Assembly (NCBI RefSeq): GCF_001640805.2
Contig: NC_066838.1
Coordinates: 434,001 to 498,000, forward strand
Origin: Lates calcarifer
Taxonomy: Eukaryota; Chordata; Actinopteri; Centropomidae
Reading direction: 5' to 3'
Length of the DNA: 64,000 bases
The notes below the pieces were generated by a model that worked only from the letters and a program-made list of their open reading frames with translations, made no database searches and was not told the DNA's origin. Below, piece by piece: positions 34,432-45,300 of the stretch (the stretch's first letter is position 1; every line of letters starts with the position of its first letter). Made by a program: the position numbers and the translations under genes.

Positions 34432-37400
34432 TTATACCTTGCTCCTGAAGAGGGGTTTAGCGCCAGGGCCACAGTACTCATTGTATATGAGCTTGAAGAG
34501 GAAAAGGTGGAAGAGAGTTATGAGTGATGCCACGCTGAACCAGAAGAGGAAGGGCAGGCCTGGGTACCTGTTGGCCATGTGCTCCTCATGGGCGAGGATA
34601 GCCTTAAGGTGCAAGGTGTGGCGGAGGTCCTGCAGGTGGCGCAGGTCTGTGGAGATGTAGAGCAGCGGTGTGATGGGCTGAGTCACCATCACAGGGAAGG
34701 TGTGACCTTTGATTTCTGATGTCAGCTCCACAGGCTCATTGAGGCAGCCAGCCTCGCAGGCGTACAGCTTCACTGGCTTCTCCTGTGGCTTCACAGACAT
34801 GTGAAGAAAAGGCTTTCCCTCCACATCCAACAGCACTGCCAGGTTAATGAGGTCCTGGTTGTAGTGGATCCCTCTCAGGGCATAACTGTTGTGTAGCACA
34901 TCTGGATCAGCCTGAAACTGGAGGTGGTTCTCTGTGAACTGAAGGCCACCAAAGCTGAGCACCATACCCTGCATGGCTCCATGGGCACCTGCTGCCACCA
35001 GCACCCTGCAGCCTCTCTTCTGCAGAGTCAGAGTCCACAGTGTGACCAGCTGCAGGATCTGGGCAGCACTGCTCACTCCGCTCGGGCCACAGGTTCTCCG
35101 CGTGCATGGTGGCGTGGCCACTGAAGCAGTGGTCAGCATAGTTGAGGCTGGACTCAAGACGAGCACGCTCCTCGCTGCTCAGCCTGCGGTCCAGCAGGGG
35201 AGCCATGGAGGAGGAGAGGATGTAGTAGAGGGTGGTGTTCACTGTGCGGCTCGAAGGTGTGTGGGAATCAGTGATCTTTCTCATTTCAACACCTGAATGA
35301 GCAGAGAAGCAGAGGCAATAACTGATTACTTCAAATGTCAAAGTTTATTCTTTATTATTCAAATAACCTGTAAAGTGCAGTTCAGAGCATGCAGTAATAG
35401 GGACTGGTAGTTGGAACTGGCATATTATGCACTGTCTTACTGCACTGATTTCCATCTTTCACAGGACAGGGCAGTGACTTAATAAAACTGACATCTTAAC
35501 TGGTTGCTGTCTGATCATTTGGTACTAAAAGTGAACATCAATACATAAATCATATTTGAGAACTAGACCAAAAACTGCATGTGCAGTTGTGCACCCTGAT
35601 TTTTTTTAACAGCATGTTGTGGAAAGAAAAAGTCAGTAAATCCTTTGGAATGACCTGGCTTTCTTCATCAGTTGGTCATAAATCCTTGATCTGATCTTCA
35701 GCTAAGTCACAAGTACAGACAAACACAATGTGCTCAAGTTAAACATCTGCAGTGCTGGTGGAGAAAGTAAGTGAACACTTGGATTTACTAACTGGTTGAA
35801 TCTCCTTTAGCAGCAATAACCCAAACCAGTTCCTCCAGTAACTGTAGATCAGACCTGCACAAAGTTCAGGGGGAACACTGAACTATTCTTCCTACAGAAC
35901 TGCTTCAGCTCAGACACACTCTCAGGATGTCTGAGCTCATGGGTTATGGTCAGGGCTCTTGCTCCAAAAGGCAGACTTCTTAAAAAAAAAAAAAAAAATC
36001 TGTCCTAGATTTACTTTAATGTTTAGGGTTGCTGGCCTGCTGCGTCAGCCAACTTTGACTGAGCTTCAGCTGGTGGACAACCACCCTGACAGTATCCTGT
36101 GAAATAATTGGATAAATTTGGGAATTTATTTTCCCCTTGATGATGGTGAGCTGTCTAGACCCTGAGGGAGCAAACCTGCCCCAAATCATAACACACTCTC
36201 CACCATCCTCCAGCTTTGGGATGTCATGCTGGTATGCACTGCCCTTTTTACACCATATATTTGTAGTGCTGCAAGTTCCCAAACAATTCCCCTTTTTTTC
36301 ATCAGCCCACAAAATATTTTCACAATTTCCCTGCAGGGTTCATATATTTTTTCCAACCTACACTGTGAATATTTGAATGATGTTTTCAATATGTACAAGA
36401 ACAATACAATGATTTCATTGTTTTTGTTTGTTCATAAATGAGATTTTACCATTTTATTTATTCAAATACAGAAGTGCAGAAAACTAAAAGGGGTTCACTT
36501 ACTTTTCTTGCTATTGTTAATGTGACCAGCTGTCCAATCTGCACGATTTAGAATGCATCATAACACGGAGACAGCACTTGTGAACGTTACAAACAACCTC
36601 CTAATGGCATCAGACAATGGACTTGTACTTGTCTTGTTAGATCTCAGTGCTGCTTTTGATACAATTGACCATCACATCCTTTTACAGAGACTGGAGCATT
36701 TTATTGGTATTAAAGGAACTGCACTAAACTGGTTTAAGTCCTGTCTATCTGATAGGCTTCAGTTTGTATATGTTAACAACATACTCCTCCATGTACACAG
36801 AAGTTAGACATGGAGTTCCACAAGGGTCAGTGCTTGGTCCAATTCTATTCACCCTGTATATGCTTCCTCTGGGCTACATGAATCACTCAATAAACTTCCA
36901 TTGCTATACTGATGATACACAGTGAAACCAATCAGTTAGCTAAACAGACAAGCATTAAGATTATAATGGTGCTGAATTGTGAAAACTGTGAGTCTTCGCG
37001 GGACGCCTTTGCTGTGTTGCCATGGCAAATTTCAATGCTTTGCCATTAAACAGGAAGTTGTTGTAACTCCTGCATGCACTGTGTGTCATGGCCTGACCAC
37101 ATCTAAATGCCAATATTCAGGTATAGTCATAGCACCACCTATTGGCAACAGGAAATTATGGGTTTCATCCAAGTGGGTTGATTGCCCTCAAATGTGGTCA
37201 GACAAGCATTAAGATCATAATGGTGACTGTGATTCTTCGTGGGACGCCCTTGCGGTGTCACCATGGCGAATTTTGATGCTTCGCCATTAAACAGAAAGTT
37301 GTTGTAACTCCCACATGGATTGTCCAATCTGCCTCAAACTTAAAATATTTGATAAGTGTCATGGCCTGAATACATCTGCATGTTAATATTCAGCCACTGT

Positions 37401-40400
37401 CATAATGCCTCCTACTGAAAACAGGAAATTACATCCCATTTCACATTTGGTCAGAAAACAAAAGCAGGTAATTGTCCAGTCTGAGGAGAAACGACAAAGG
37501 CTTAAACCCCTCTTAGGGTCAGGTGGCTGTGCAACTGATGGGGGCAGTAAGTGACTTCTTCTGGTCAGCAAGCTCCACAGCGCCCCCAAACACAAACACA
37601 AACAATGTTGGAAAAAAGGTGTTGGATTTTCATGAAATCCGGTGAGGTCACTGCTCTCATCATTGTGGACTTCCTGAATTTTTTTGAGAATTTTTCATCA
37701 AACAGGAAGTCAGCCATTGTTGATTTCCTGCACCAATTTTCATTCTACACAGTTTTGAGGCCTTTAGGATGTGCAAAAACTCACAAAAGTTTGCATACAT
37801 GTTTAAATACCTTAGCAAGGGCGTGCCCGTGAAGGCATGGTTAATTTCAATCCTGCAGTCTAAGTGCATCTGACCATGTGAAGTAGTTTGCTGCTTGATC
37901 CAGCAGAGGGAGCTGTTTCAGGATTACAGATTTTGATTTACACCAAATTGTACAGTTTTTAAAATCTTGTTCTTCTTCTTGTCTGTATAAGTTCATCAGG
38001 CCATTATAAGTAGTACTTTTGTGATTGAACAAAGGAAGCTGTGTCAGGTTGACATATAGGTTGCTCTGATGAGGTAGGGAAAATTCTGAGGCTATATGAG
38101 TAGTTATTAATAACAGGTGTAGATAGTCTCAGTTACAGGCAAGCAGAAATCAGATGTTGAGAATTGAGATGTCTTGTCCTGTCATATTCAGAACACAGTA
38201 GGCAGTAACTGCTCTTCCTTCCGTTTCTTTTCTCTCACTTCCTCATCTTCTCCATATGTCTTCCCCTGACCATAGCTGAACGTGGATTGATGCAGTTTTT
38301 ACAGTTTCATCTGACGATGTGTTAACGCACCGTTCCGTGACAGCTACAGTGAACATCTGCATCAACTGGCGTCCTGCCAACAGCTGCAGGCTGCAGGTCC
38401 CCCGACAACACTTAATTACTATTATTACCACTATTATATTACTGATACCAATTTATATTTTTATAGGGAATCTGCATTGTGCTATGTCTGTCACCCCTTC
38501 CCTTCTCTCTCTTACTCAACCCAACCGGTCGAGGCAGATGGCCGCCCACCCTGAGTCTGGTTCTGCTTGAGGTTTCTGCCTCTTACAGGAAGTTTTTCCT
38601 TGCCACTGTCGCCTGGTTCTTGCTCATGGTTGGGTTCTGTTGGGTCTCTCTCTGTAATAATCTTAAGAGTATAGTCTAGACCTGCTCTTTATGAAAAGTG
38701 CCTTGAGATTACTTATGTTGTGATTTGGCGCTATATAAATAAAATTGAATTGAATTGAATTGAATTGGTCCTGACTTATCTTAACCACACTTATCAAAAC
38801 CATGGTCATAATCTAACAAAAAAGCTCAACAAGAAATGTTTTTAAAAAAGACCAGGCCATATCTCACTCACATTGTTTCAAAACAGTGAGACTGATTCAA
38901 AAGCAGCCCATGGGTCAGTGGATGGAAAGATGCACACAGCTCACTTTCCTCATCTACATACTGTTTGGTGAATGTTGTTAAAGGCACAATCTGTGATCCA
39001 AATATCAACATGAGGGCAACCACACTAGCAAAACTCAAAACATGAGACTGCTATAAAATGACCTTTAAATACAACAAGAAATACAACTAACAACAACTAG
39101 AATGAAATGATTTGCATTTTCTGAAGCTGTTTACATTAGTCATGTTAGTGGGGAATTAAAACCTGCTTGAGTAATTGTCACCTCCTTTTATTTATTGTGT
39201 CATTATTGCACAGAAATGCAGTGCAGTAAAGTGTATGGGATTTGTAGTATATGGACTAAAATTTAGGGATGATCGATTGCTAATTCCTAAGAATTTTGTC
39301 GATCAGATGTAATTTAATTGTTTCGTTCATATTACCAAGGTTGTGAAGTGTGTTTTCAAGCAATATAATGATTTTTATCTCTGATAAAATCCATTAAAAA
39401 CTTTAGTGTGGTCCATAATAACCCACAGCTGTTGCTGCTTTCATGTCAGCTCACCTGAAATGAAGAGGTCCATCCAGGCTTGCTGGTGATCTACAACCAG
39501 CTCATCCACACTGGCCCTCAGCAGCTCCCCCAGTTCCTTTTTGGCTCCTTCTCTGAGGGTGCTGAAGGTCTCCTCAAGTTTGGTGGATTCAGTGGGCTCT
39601 GAGGTCCACACCACTGACAGGATGTTGTCTGTGTATTCTGATTTAGCAGAAACCTGGATTCTGCTGTTCAGCTTTTTGGTGACTACCACCACCAGCACTA
39701 TCCGGTTGTTCTCCACAGGCACTCTGCCAGAGGAGAGCATTATCTCTCTGTCCTCCAGTTTCTCCATGCTAGTGGAGAACTTACTCCCGAAGGCGGGATT
39801 GTCGGAGGAAACGTCCAAGGAGACCGCCCTGTCAGACGGGTTGTTAATGTGGATTCGCTGGAGGTAGACGTTAGGTCTGCTTCTGTGCGCGATAAACTCC
39901 TCTCTGATGGTGACACAGTCACGGACTGACTGCAGAGCGGCTGGTGAGGCACAGCGCACAAACAGCACGGCTCCCTTCCGGAACCACAACATGCTAGCCT
40001 GGGCCTCGGCTCGCTTCCCTTCCAGATGGACGCCAACTCTCGGTGCATATTCCGTCTGATGCACCGGAGCCGAGCCGGGCTGTGAAGACGACGCTACCCA
40101 AAGTTTGTTAGAGTCAATATCAATCAGAATGTGGCCATTGCCTGATACAAAAGGTGTGTCGAGTTGTTCCTGAGGTGTGCTGTATATTCCCTCTCCTCGA
40201 TCTACGAGAGACTTCCACCTGTGTATTTCAGCCAGTAAGCACTGTCCAGCCGCCCCACCGGACATGGCTGAGCCGCTGAAGAGCCTCCACCTGCGCTCCG
40301 CTCCCAGGTACCAGTAAAAGATGAGGAAGAGCAGCAGTCCTATGAGGAGTCTTCTGGCCCAGCTGCTTGATAACAAGCCTGGTAGCCCCTTTAGTCTTTG

Positions 40401-40412
40401 CTGTAGCCACAT
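34432..40412 (-). CDS. KIAA2013: KIAA2013 orthologue, uncharacterised membrane protein (frame break in exon 2)
   Basis: The protein's function is not established. Exon 1 is 40412-39455 (319 codons plus 1 base) and exon 2 is 35292-34432; the donor CAG|GTGAGC and acceptor TTCAG|GT join in phase. Residues 1-20 are cytosolic, then a signal-anchor membrane segment (LLIGLLLFLIFYWYL, about 22-36), a long lumenal/extracellular part, and a C-terminal membrane segment (FWFSVASLITLFHLFLF). Exon 2 is highly conserved: SGVEMRKITDSHTPS at its start, LQFTENHLQFQADPDVLHNS and PITPLLYISTDL later, and IYNEYCGPGAKPLFRSK near the end. The conserved text switches frame near 35077, where one base too many follows LWPER; allowing for it the protein is about 605 residues, against about 634 in human. 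It ends SKV then TAA; human continues past SK, so AAG|GTATAA may be a donor to an unseen small exon. Confidence 0.85.
35068..35090 (-). other. KIAA2013: One-base frame break in KIAA2013 exon 2
   Basis: On the minus strand the frame reads HAENLWPER up to 35078. The conserved continuation VSSAAQILQL reads only if base 35077 (A on the minus strand) is skipped. Both flanks match the family well, and no intron could fit here. It is either an assembly or sequencing error or a real recent frameshift. Confidence 0.7.
35590..36515 (-). mobile_element. Tc1-like transposon remnant in the KIAA2013 intron
   Basis: The terminal part begins near 35600 (AGCATGTTGTGGAAAGAAAA). On the minus strand 36312-36019 translates to a transposase core: WCKKGSAYQHDIPK, MIWGRFAPSGSRQL, then a worn equivalent of the DNDPKH motif (LTQQASNPKH). 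The catalytic aspartate position of that motif is lost. An A run at about 35981-35998 marks a disruption. Confidence 0.7.
36535..36930 (+). mobile_element. L2-like LINE reverse-transcriptase fragment
   Basis: Reads TETALVNVTNNLL, LVLLDLSAAFDTIDHH, GIKGTALNWFKSCLSDR, then after a frame shift near 36795 VRHGVPQGSVLGPILFTLYM. A worn catalytic site (CYTDDTQ, about 36903-36923) is followed by a stop. These are motifs of the L2 group of non-LTR elements. It abuts the Tc1 remnant on its left. Confidence 0.7.
36970..37870 (-). repeat. Family F tandem-unit element, reversed copy
   Basis: At least two units of about 250 bases are visible: CCATGGCAAATTTCAATGCT near 37020 and CCATGGCGAATTTTGATGCT near 37261, each followed by TTAAACAGGAAGTTGTTGTA-type text and TGTCATGGCCTGA. 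This is the reverse complement of the units in 55475-57490. It has no coding capacity. Confidence 0.65.
37871..38494. other. KIAA2013 intron, nothing recognised
   Basis: No exon, RNA or repeat edge was identified between the family F copy and the family A copy. Confidence 0.35.
38495..38767 (+). repeat. Dispersed retroposon family A with (GAATT)n tail
   Basis: The best copy of this family here: GAGGCAGATGGCCGCCCACC, GGTTCTGCTTGAGGTTTCTG, TGTTGGGTCTCTCTCTGTAA, GTGCCTTGAGATTACTTATG, ending in GGCGCTATATAAATAAAATT and four to five tandem GAATT units (38742-38767). A short tandem tail at one end marks the 3' end of a non-LTR-mobilised element. Confidence 0.65.
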
Positions 40413-42147
40413 CGTGTTTAAATTATAGAAGCCCAGCTATGAGTCAGCGTGTTAAAACTGCATCCAGGGTACTAAGGCTGAAAATATGAAGATGTCACGT
40501 TGAATTCTGCCCGCACTCAAAACATATTCCCAGGATGAAAGCTGACAAACTGGCTTCGCTAGCTTCCGGCTAATTTGGCTTAGCTAGGTAGCTAGGGCCG
40601 TATAAGACAGCTGTCGAAAATGTGTTGTTATTTTTCGCATCATGGTTATCGTCATATCATTCGCCAGGTGTGTGTGACAGCCATCAGTGTGTTGTATCTG
40701 TGTTGTTCACTTTTTTGTTTGCCTTCAGGTTAGAGAAAATCACCTACCTTTCAAAATTACTCTGCAGCCAGCGGTTGACACTTCTAGTATGTTACAGCTG
40801 TCGTAAAGTAAAACGGCAAAGCAGGAACCGGAAGTGTTGCAAAAACCAGCCAGTTTACCTTAGTTTACCTAAGTATGTATGGGTGTATGTGCGTATGTAT
40901 ATAGGTAAATACCTGGGAATTTACCAAATAAATGACCAAAAACTAAATCAATCATTGAATGCAGAAAATAAAAGAATGCAAAGCAAAGTTTAATCCGTGG
41001 GTCCAAAGAGACCTTTCAATACTAGGTTGAATTTACCTAACAAAGATGGAATGTTAATTCAGTAGTTTTTACCCAGTTTACCCCAAGTAAATACATTCTA
41101 TTAACCAAACAAATCTAAATGTTATTTGGGAAAACAAACCACATCATATGAAAACAGTAATGTAGTCAAAGAAATAAAGGCTACAAGACTAAAAGTTATT
41201 GATTGAAACTACTTTATTTGAAGTTTAAAATAAATTTGATAAAATCTTGGATTAAACATAGCAGTTACCTTTAGTATTGTACTCCAAATCACTTATTCAA
41301 TAAAACTGGAGGGTTGACATTTCTTCTTATCACAGACTTTAATATTGACACACTACCTATATCATTATCAGAGATTCACAAGCAAATATTGTTGGACAGG
41401 TGGTAAGGGACATGAAGGGGAGAGAGGCAGCCATGCAGCCAGATGAAGTGCATCTTTGTAGTAGTTTTTAGATGAGCTTCTGCAGGTGAGGATATCATTA
41501 AGAGGGCATGGCAAGGCTGTATAACATGTGAGGAGAATTTACTGAAATACACTACATTACTTTGCATGTATCACTAATAAACTATTATGCAGGAATGTTT
41601 GAACCAGCCTCACTCATTGGGTACAGCTAGGCAAAGCTATTGTCTAATCATTCACGAGAGTTCTAATGTTCAGTTTTTGTTGAAACAGTTTTTGGAATGT
41701 GTTTTTGGAGGATGTGCTTTGTGCTGTCTTGCCTGACATGGTAAATCATAAATTCTAAAATGTAATCTACTCTCATTGTTTTGAATGTAAACGATCCATG
41801 TTGTATATATTCTCTTTTCTTGTTACACTGTTGCTCCCCAAGATTTTTGCAATATTACAGTCACAGTTTGTGTATTTTTAACACTTTGTTATGACTTAAT
41901 AAAAAAAAGGTAATCTGGAGCAGGAAGTACAGGCTACGTGCAAGTGCTCATGTCCACAGAGCAGCTGGTTCATCCTTTTCAAACAGCTTTTTCCCCATTT
42001 TGGAAGTGGGCGTTGCGGATGCACGCAATTTAACACAAGTTTACTGCATTACAAAAATGTGAATGATAAAAACAAGAAGAATTCCAAACTGTTGTTTTAC
42101 TACTCTTTTTTCTGCACATCTGTAGTTCTACTGAGCGATTGTTTTAT

Positions 42148-42192
<45 letters not shown>

Positions 42193-42366
42193 GGGTGGGG
42201 TGTGAGGGGACACAGACAAACGCAAACGGGGTGGCGAGGGGAGGGTTGAGCAGGCTGTTCACTCACTCCCAAAAAGTTTGATTCCTCAGATGGAATCAGC
42301 AGGAAAAGTGTACAGTTTGGTTTAGACCGGGACCCGTGAGAGGATTTCAGCTTTAATTTAGCCAAA
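40413..42366. promoter_or_regulatory. Divergent promoter region between KIAA2013 and plod1
   Basis: The start codons of KIAA2013 (40412, minus) and plod1 (42367, plus) are 1.95 kb apart and diverge. Near the KIAA2013 start there are ETS-like sites (GCTTCCGG near 40563; ACCGGAAG at about 40828-40835). Next to plod1 there is a long AG run (42147-42189) and a G-rich patch. No further gene was recognised. The promoter role is inferred from position. Confidence 0.45.
42147..42189. repeat. (AG)n microsatellite upstream of plod1
   Basis: An almost perfect AG run of about 43 bases with one interruption, roughly 180 bases upstream of the plod1 start codon, so probably in its promoter or 5' UTR. Confidence 0.9.
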
Positions 42367-45300
42367 ATGGGACTTTGGTCTTTGCTGTTCTTTCCAGGGA
42401 TTTTAATCTGTGCATTTTCCCCTCTAATGAACTGTGAAGAGCAGCGAATCCCCGAAGGTAAGTCAGGAAGGCTAACGTAATGTCTGGATCTAACCTACAT
42501 TTTGTAACCAATAATACAACAGTGGCGTTCGTCAAAGTCAACATATCTCGGTTTATGACAGTCTAAGTTAATGACACTCAAGCTCTGTGTAGCCTGAGCG
42601 TGACTCCACAGCTGTTCCCGCTTGAAGGAAAGCCTCTAACACTGATATGGTCGTTCTTATCGACAAAAATGTCTGGCAGAACATTCTAACAGACTTGGTA
42701 GTAAATAAGCCACGTGCGAGAGAAACCCGTCCACTGTGTATCTAGTTTTAGCTTGAATAACACTAGCCATTAGGAACTGCTGAGATTTTGTTGACCAACT
42801 GCGTACGCTGCTCGCTGCGCTTGATGTATGCCGAATTGTAAATGACTATTTATTTATTTATAAGACATTATTATCTTATCTTGTAACTTATATGTTGATT
42901 TCTTCCGACGAGTCTCTTGAAAAATGAATGAGAAAAATGAGTCTAACACCATGTCCCCTGTGTACGTGAGAGAGAAAAACTGCACGTAGCTATTTTCCAC
43001 CTCCATGCCGCTGACGTGGACTGGGCTGCTGTAGACTCAGTCGCTAACCTTTCAGCGCTGTTAGTAATATAGTAACAGTAACGTTAACTGCAGCCCAGGT
43101 TAGGAACGCCACATTAATATAAACAAACGTGATGTTGAATGAATTATGATCGGAAATCCAGGCTACAGTTTCATAGTAACGGTTTTCTTAGGAAAGGTCA
43201 ACCAGATATGGTGAAATTTGGTCAGTAGTTTGAAACAGGAAAGAACAAACAGAGCAGCTATAAATCAAATTACACTTTAGTTGACGAAACCTTGAAATAC
43301 GATATTTTCAACTGAAAACTGGTGAAACTGTCAGAAGGCTACATTGATTGAATTCAAGGAATAAGGATACTTTTTCACTGAAGTGCACTTTTTTCATTAA
43401 AGCAGTGGTTAAAAAACATCTAACTACAGTGGAACAGATTGTTTTGTAAGTATATGTATAGGTAATGGTATAAACTCACACTGAAGGCTTGTCTCATGAA
43501 TACACTTTCCTGCTATAGATGTTCTAAGATGGTGTCCATTACTATATAAAATCTAATCTTGTAGTTGTATTGTGGAAACATTCAGGAGGAAAAGCAACAG
43601 AAATACAGCATAGATTTACAAACCCATTCTAAAACTATATCGGGACCAGTGTTTCCTCGGAGGTGATAGTAAGTGCCTTGTGTTAAATAGATTGTCAGTG
43701 TGACAGTAATTCCCCAAACAAATTCTAATATAATCCATCCCTGCCGTTAATAACCGATTATAACAAATTAGAACAATTAATAAAATGCTGACCGGGCCAG
43801 CAGTAAGGCCAGTCAGATATATATATATATATTTTTGGTTATTTTATGGTGGAGAAAAGAGAGGTAATGAGAGAAAGATGCAGCAGAGCTTTCCTGGCTG
43901 CAGCCTACAGCCCAATTAGTTCAATTAATGATCTGATCAACAAATAATTTTAACACATTTGTCATCAACAAGGCTAAATAACCATTCTGTAGCTTGCCAT
44001 TTTGCTTTTGGTAATTTCATTATATGTAAGCATCTTAGGAAATTTGTACATGTCATATACACCACAGTATTGACAAAGGTGAACCATGGATTATATCATT
44101 TAATCCTGTGACACTGTCTTTTAGTGGGTGCCTGTGTTAAAACCAGTTTTCTGATCGGGGGTATGATATATAGTGATAGATACAGGGAATTTTGTGTTGC
44201 TTATGATTTGATGAGTTGAACCTTATACCTCTCAGTTTTATTTATGCTTAGATACTGTATAACAAGACTCCCATTGTGCACAATCAAGACATCAAAGAAA
44301 GTGACAGTTATGCCAGTACCTCTGGGTTTGTTTCACGGTTAAGTCAAGAGAAAAAAAGGAATGTATGGTGTCATCTTTCTGAATTCCTCTACATGTTGTG
44401 TCTTCCAGAGAAACTTCTAGTTATGACAGTAGCAACCAAAGAGACAGATGGCTTCAGGCGTTTCTTGAGGTCAGCTAAACACTTTAACTACACTGTCAAG
44501 GTAAGAACCCCCACGGCAAGATCTTGGTCAAAGTTCCTTTCCTGCTGTCTAGCCATGAAAATCTGTCTTTTCTTTAAAAGAAAACAAGTCCCTGTTTTTG
44601 TGAGACATAGTAGTTGTGCCTCAAAGAAAAGTTATGTTTGAACCCTTTTCAATGTATTAGAGTCACAAAAATAAGCCCATTTTTTTGTCAGACCTAATGT
44701 TTAGGTAAGCTGTTTTTCTTTTCATATCAGAAATGATTTCAGGATAAATGTGTTTTATCCAAATTTAATTCAAATGAAAGTAAATGAATGTATATATGTT
44801 TTAAGGTTCTTGGTCGGGGTCAGAAATGGAGAGGAGGCGACTACATGTCAGCTCCAGGAGGAGGCCAGAAAGTGCGACTCCTCAAAGAGGCTCTGCAGGA
44901 GATGGAGGCTGAGGACAAAATCATCCTTTTTATTGATAGGTAGAGTTGATTCACTGCAGACAGAGATTCAGATTTTACTGTCCCTATCAGAGTTAGGCCC
45001 TGGTACTCAACTGAGGTTTTGCTGAACAATCTCCAACTCATTACAGATGGGTTTAGATTTTTCAGTGTGTTTTTCCCATCTTCCAGGCAGCCATTGGTTT
45101 TCATTCATTTCACTGTGTGGTTATGCAGTTGCATGTGCAGGTTGAGTATTTTTTGTATTGTCACACACCAGTGCAATAACAATGTAGGGAAGAATACTTA
45201 AAAGAAACTTATTATGTGTCTTAGTGTGTGGTACCTCATTCTAAATGCAGTTTTTTTTGCATCACCAACTTGATGAGCTGTTATTATATCAGACTGTGTT

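Noticed and set aside
34924..35296. Plus-strand open frames opposite KIAA2013
   Set aside because: These are shadows of the conserved minus-strand exon; no family similarity and no splice context.
40622..40993. 123-residue plus-strand frame between KIAA2013 and plod1
   Set aside because: Low-complexity, no domain, no plausible splice or start context; probably chance.
44276..44641. 121-residue frame around plod1 exon 2
   Set aside because: Only 44409-44500 is coding; the rest is read-through into introns on both sides.
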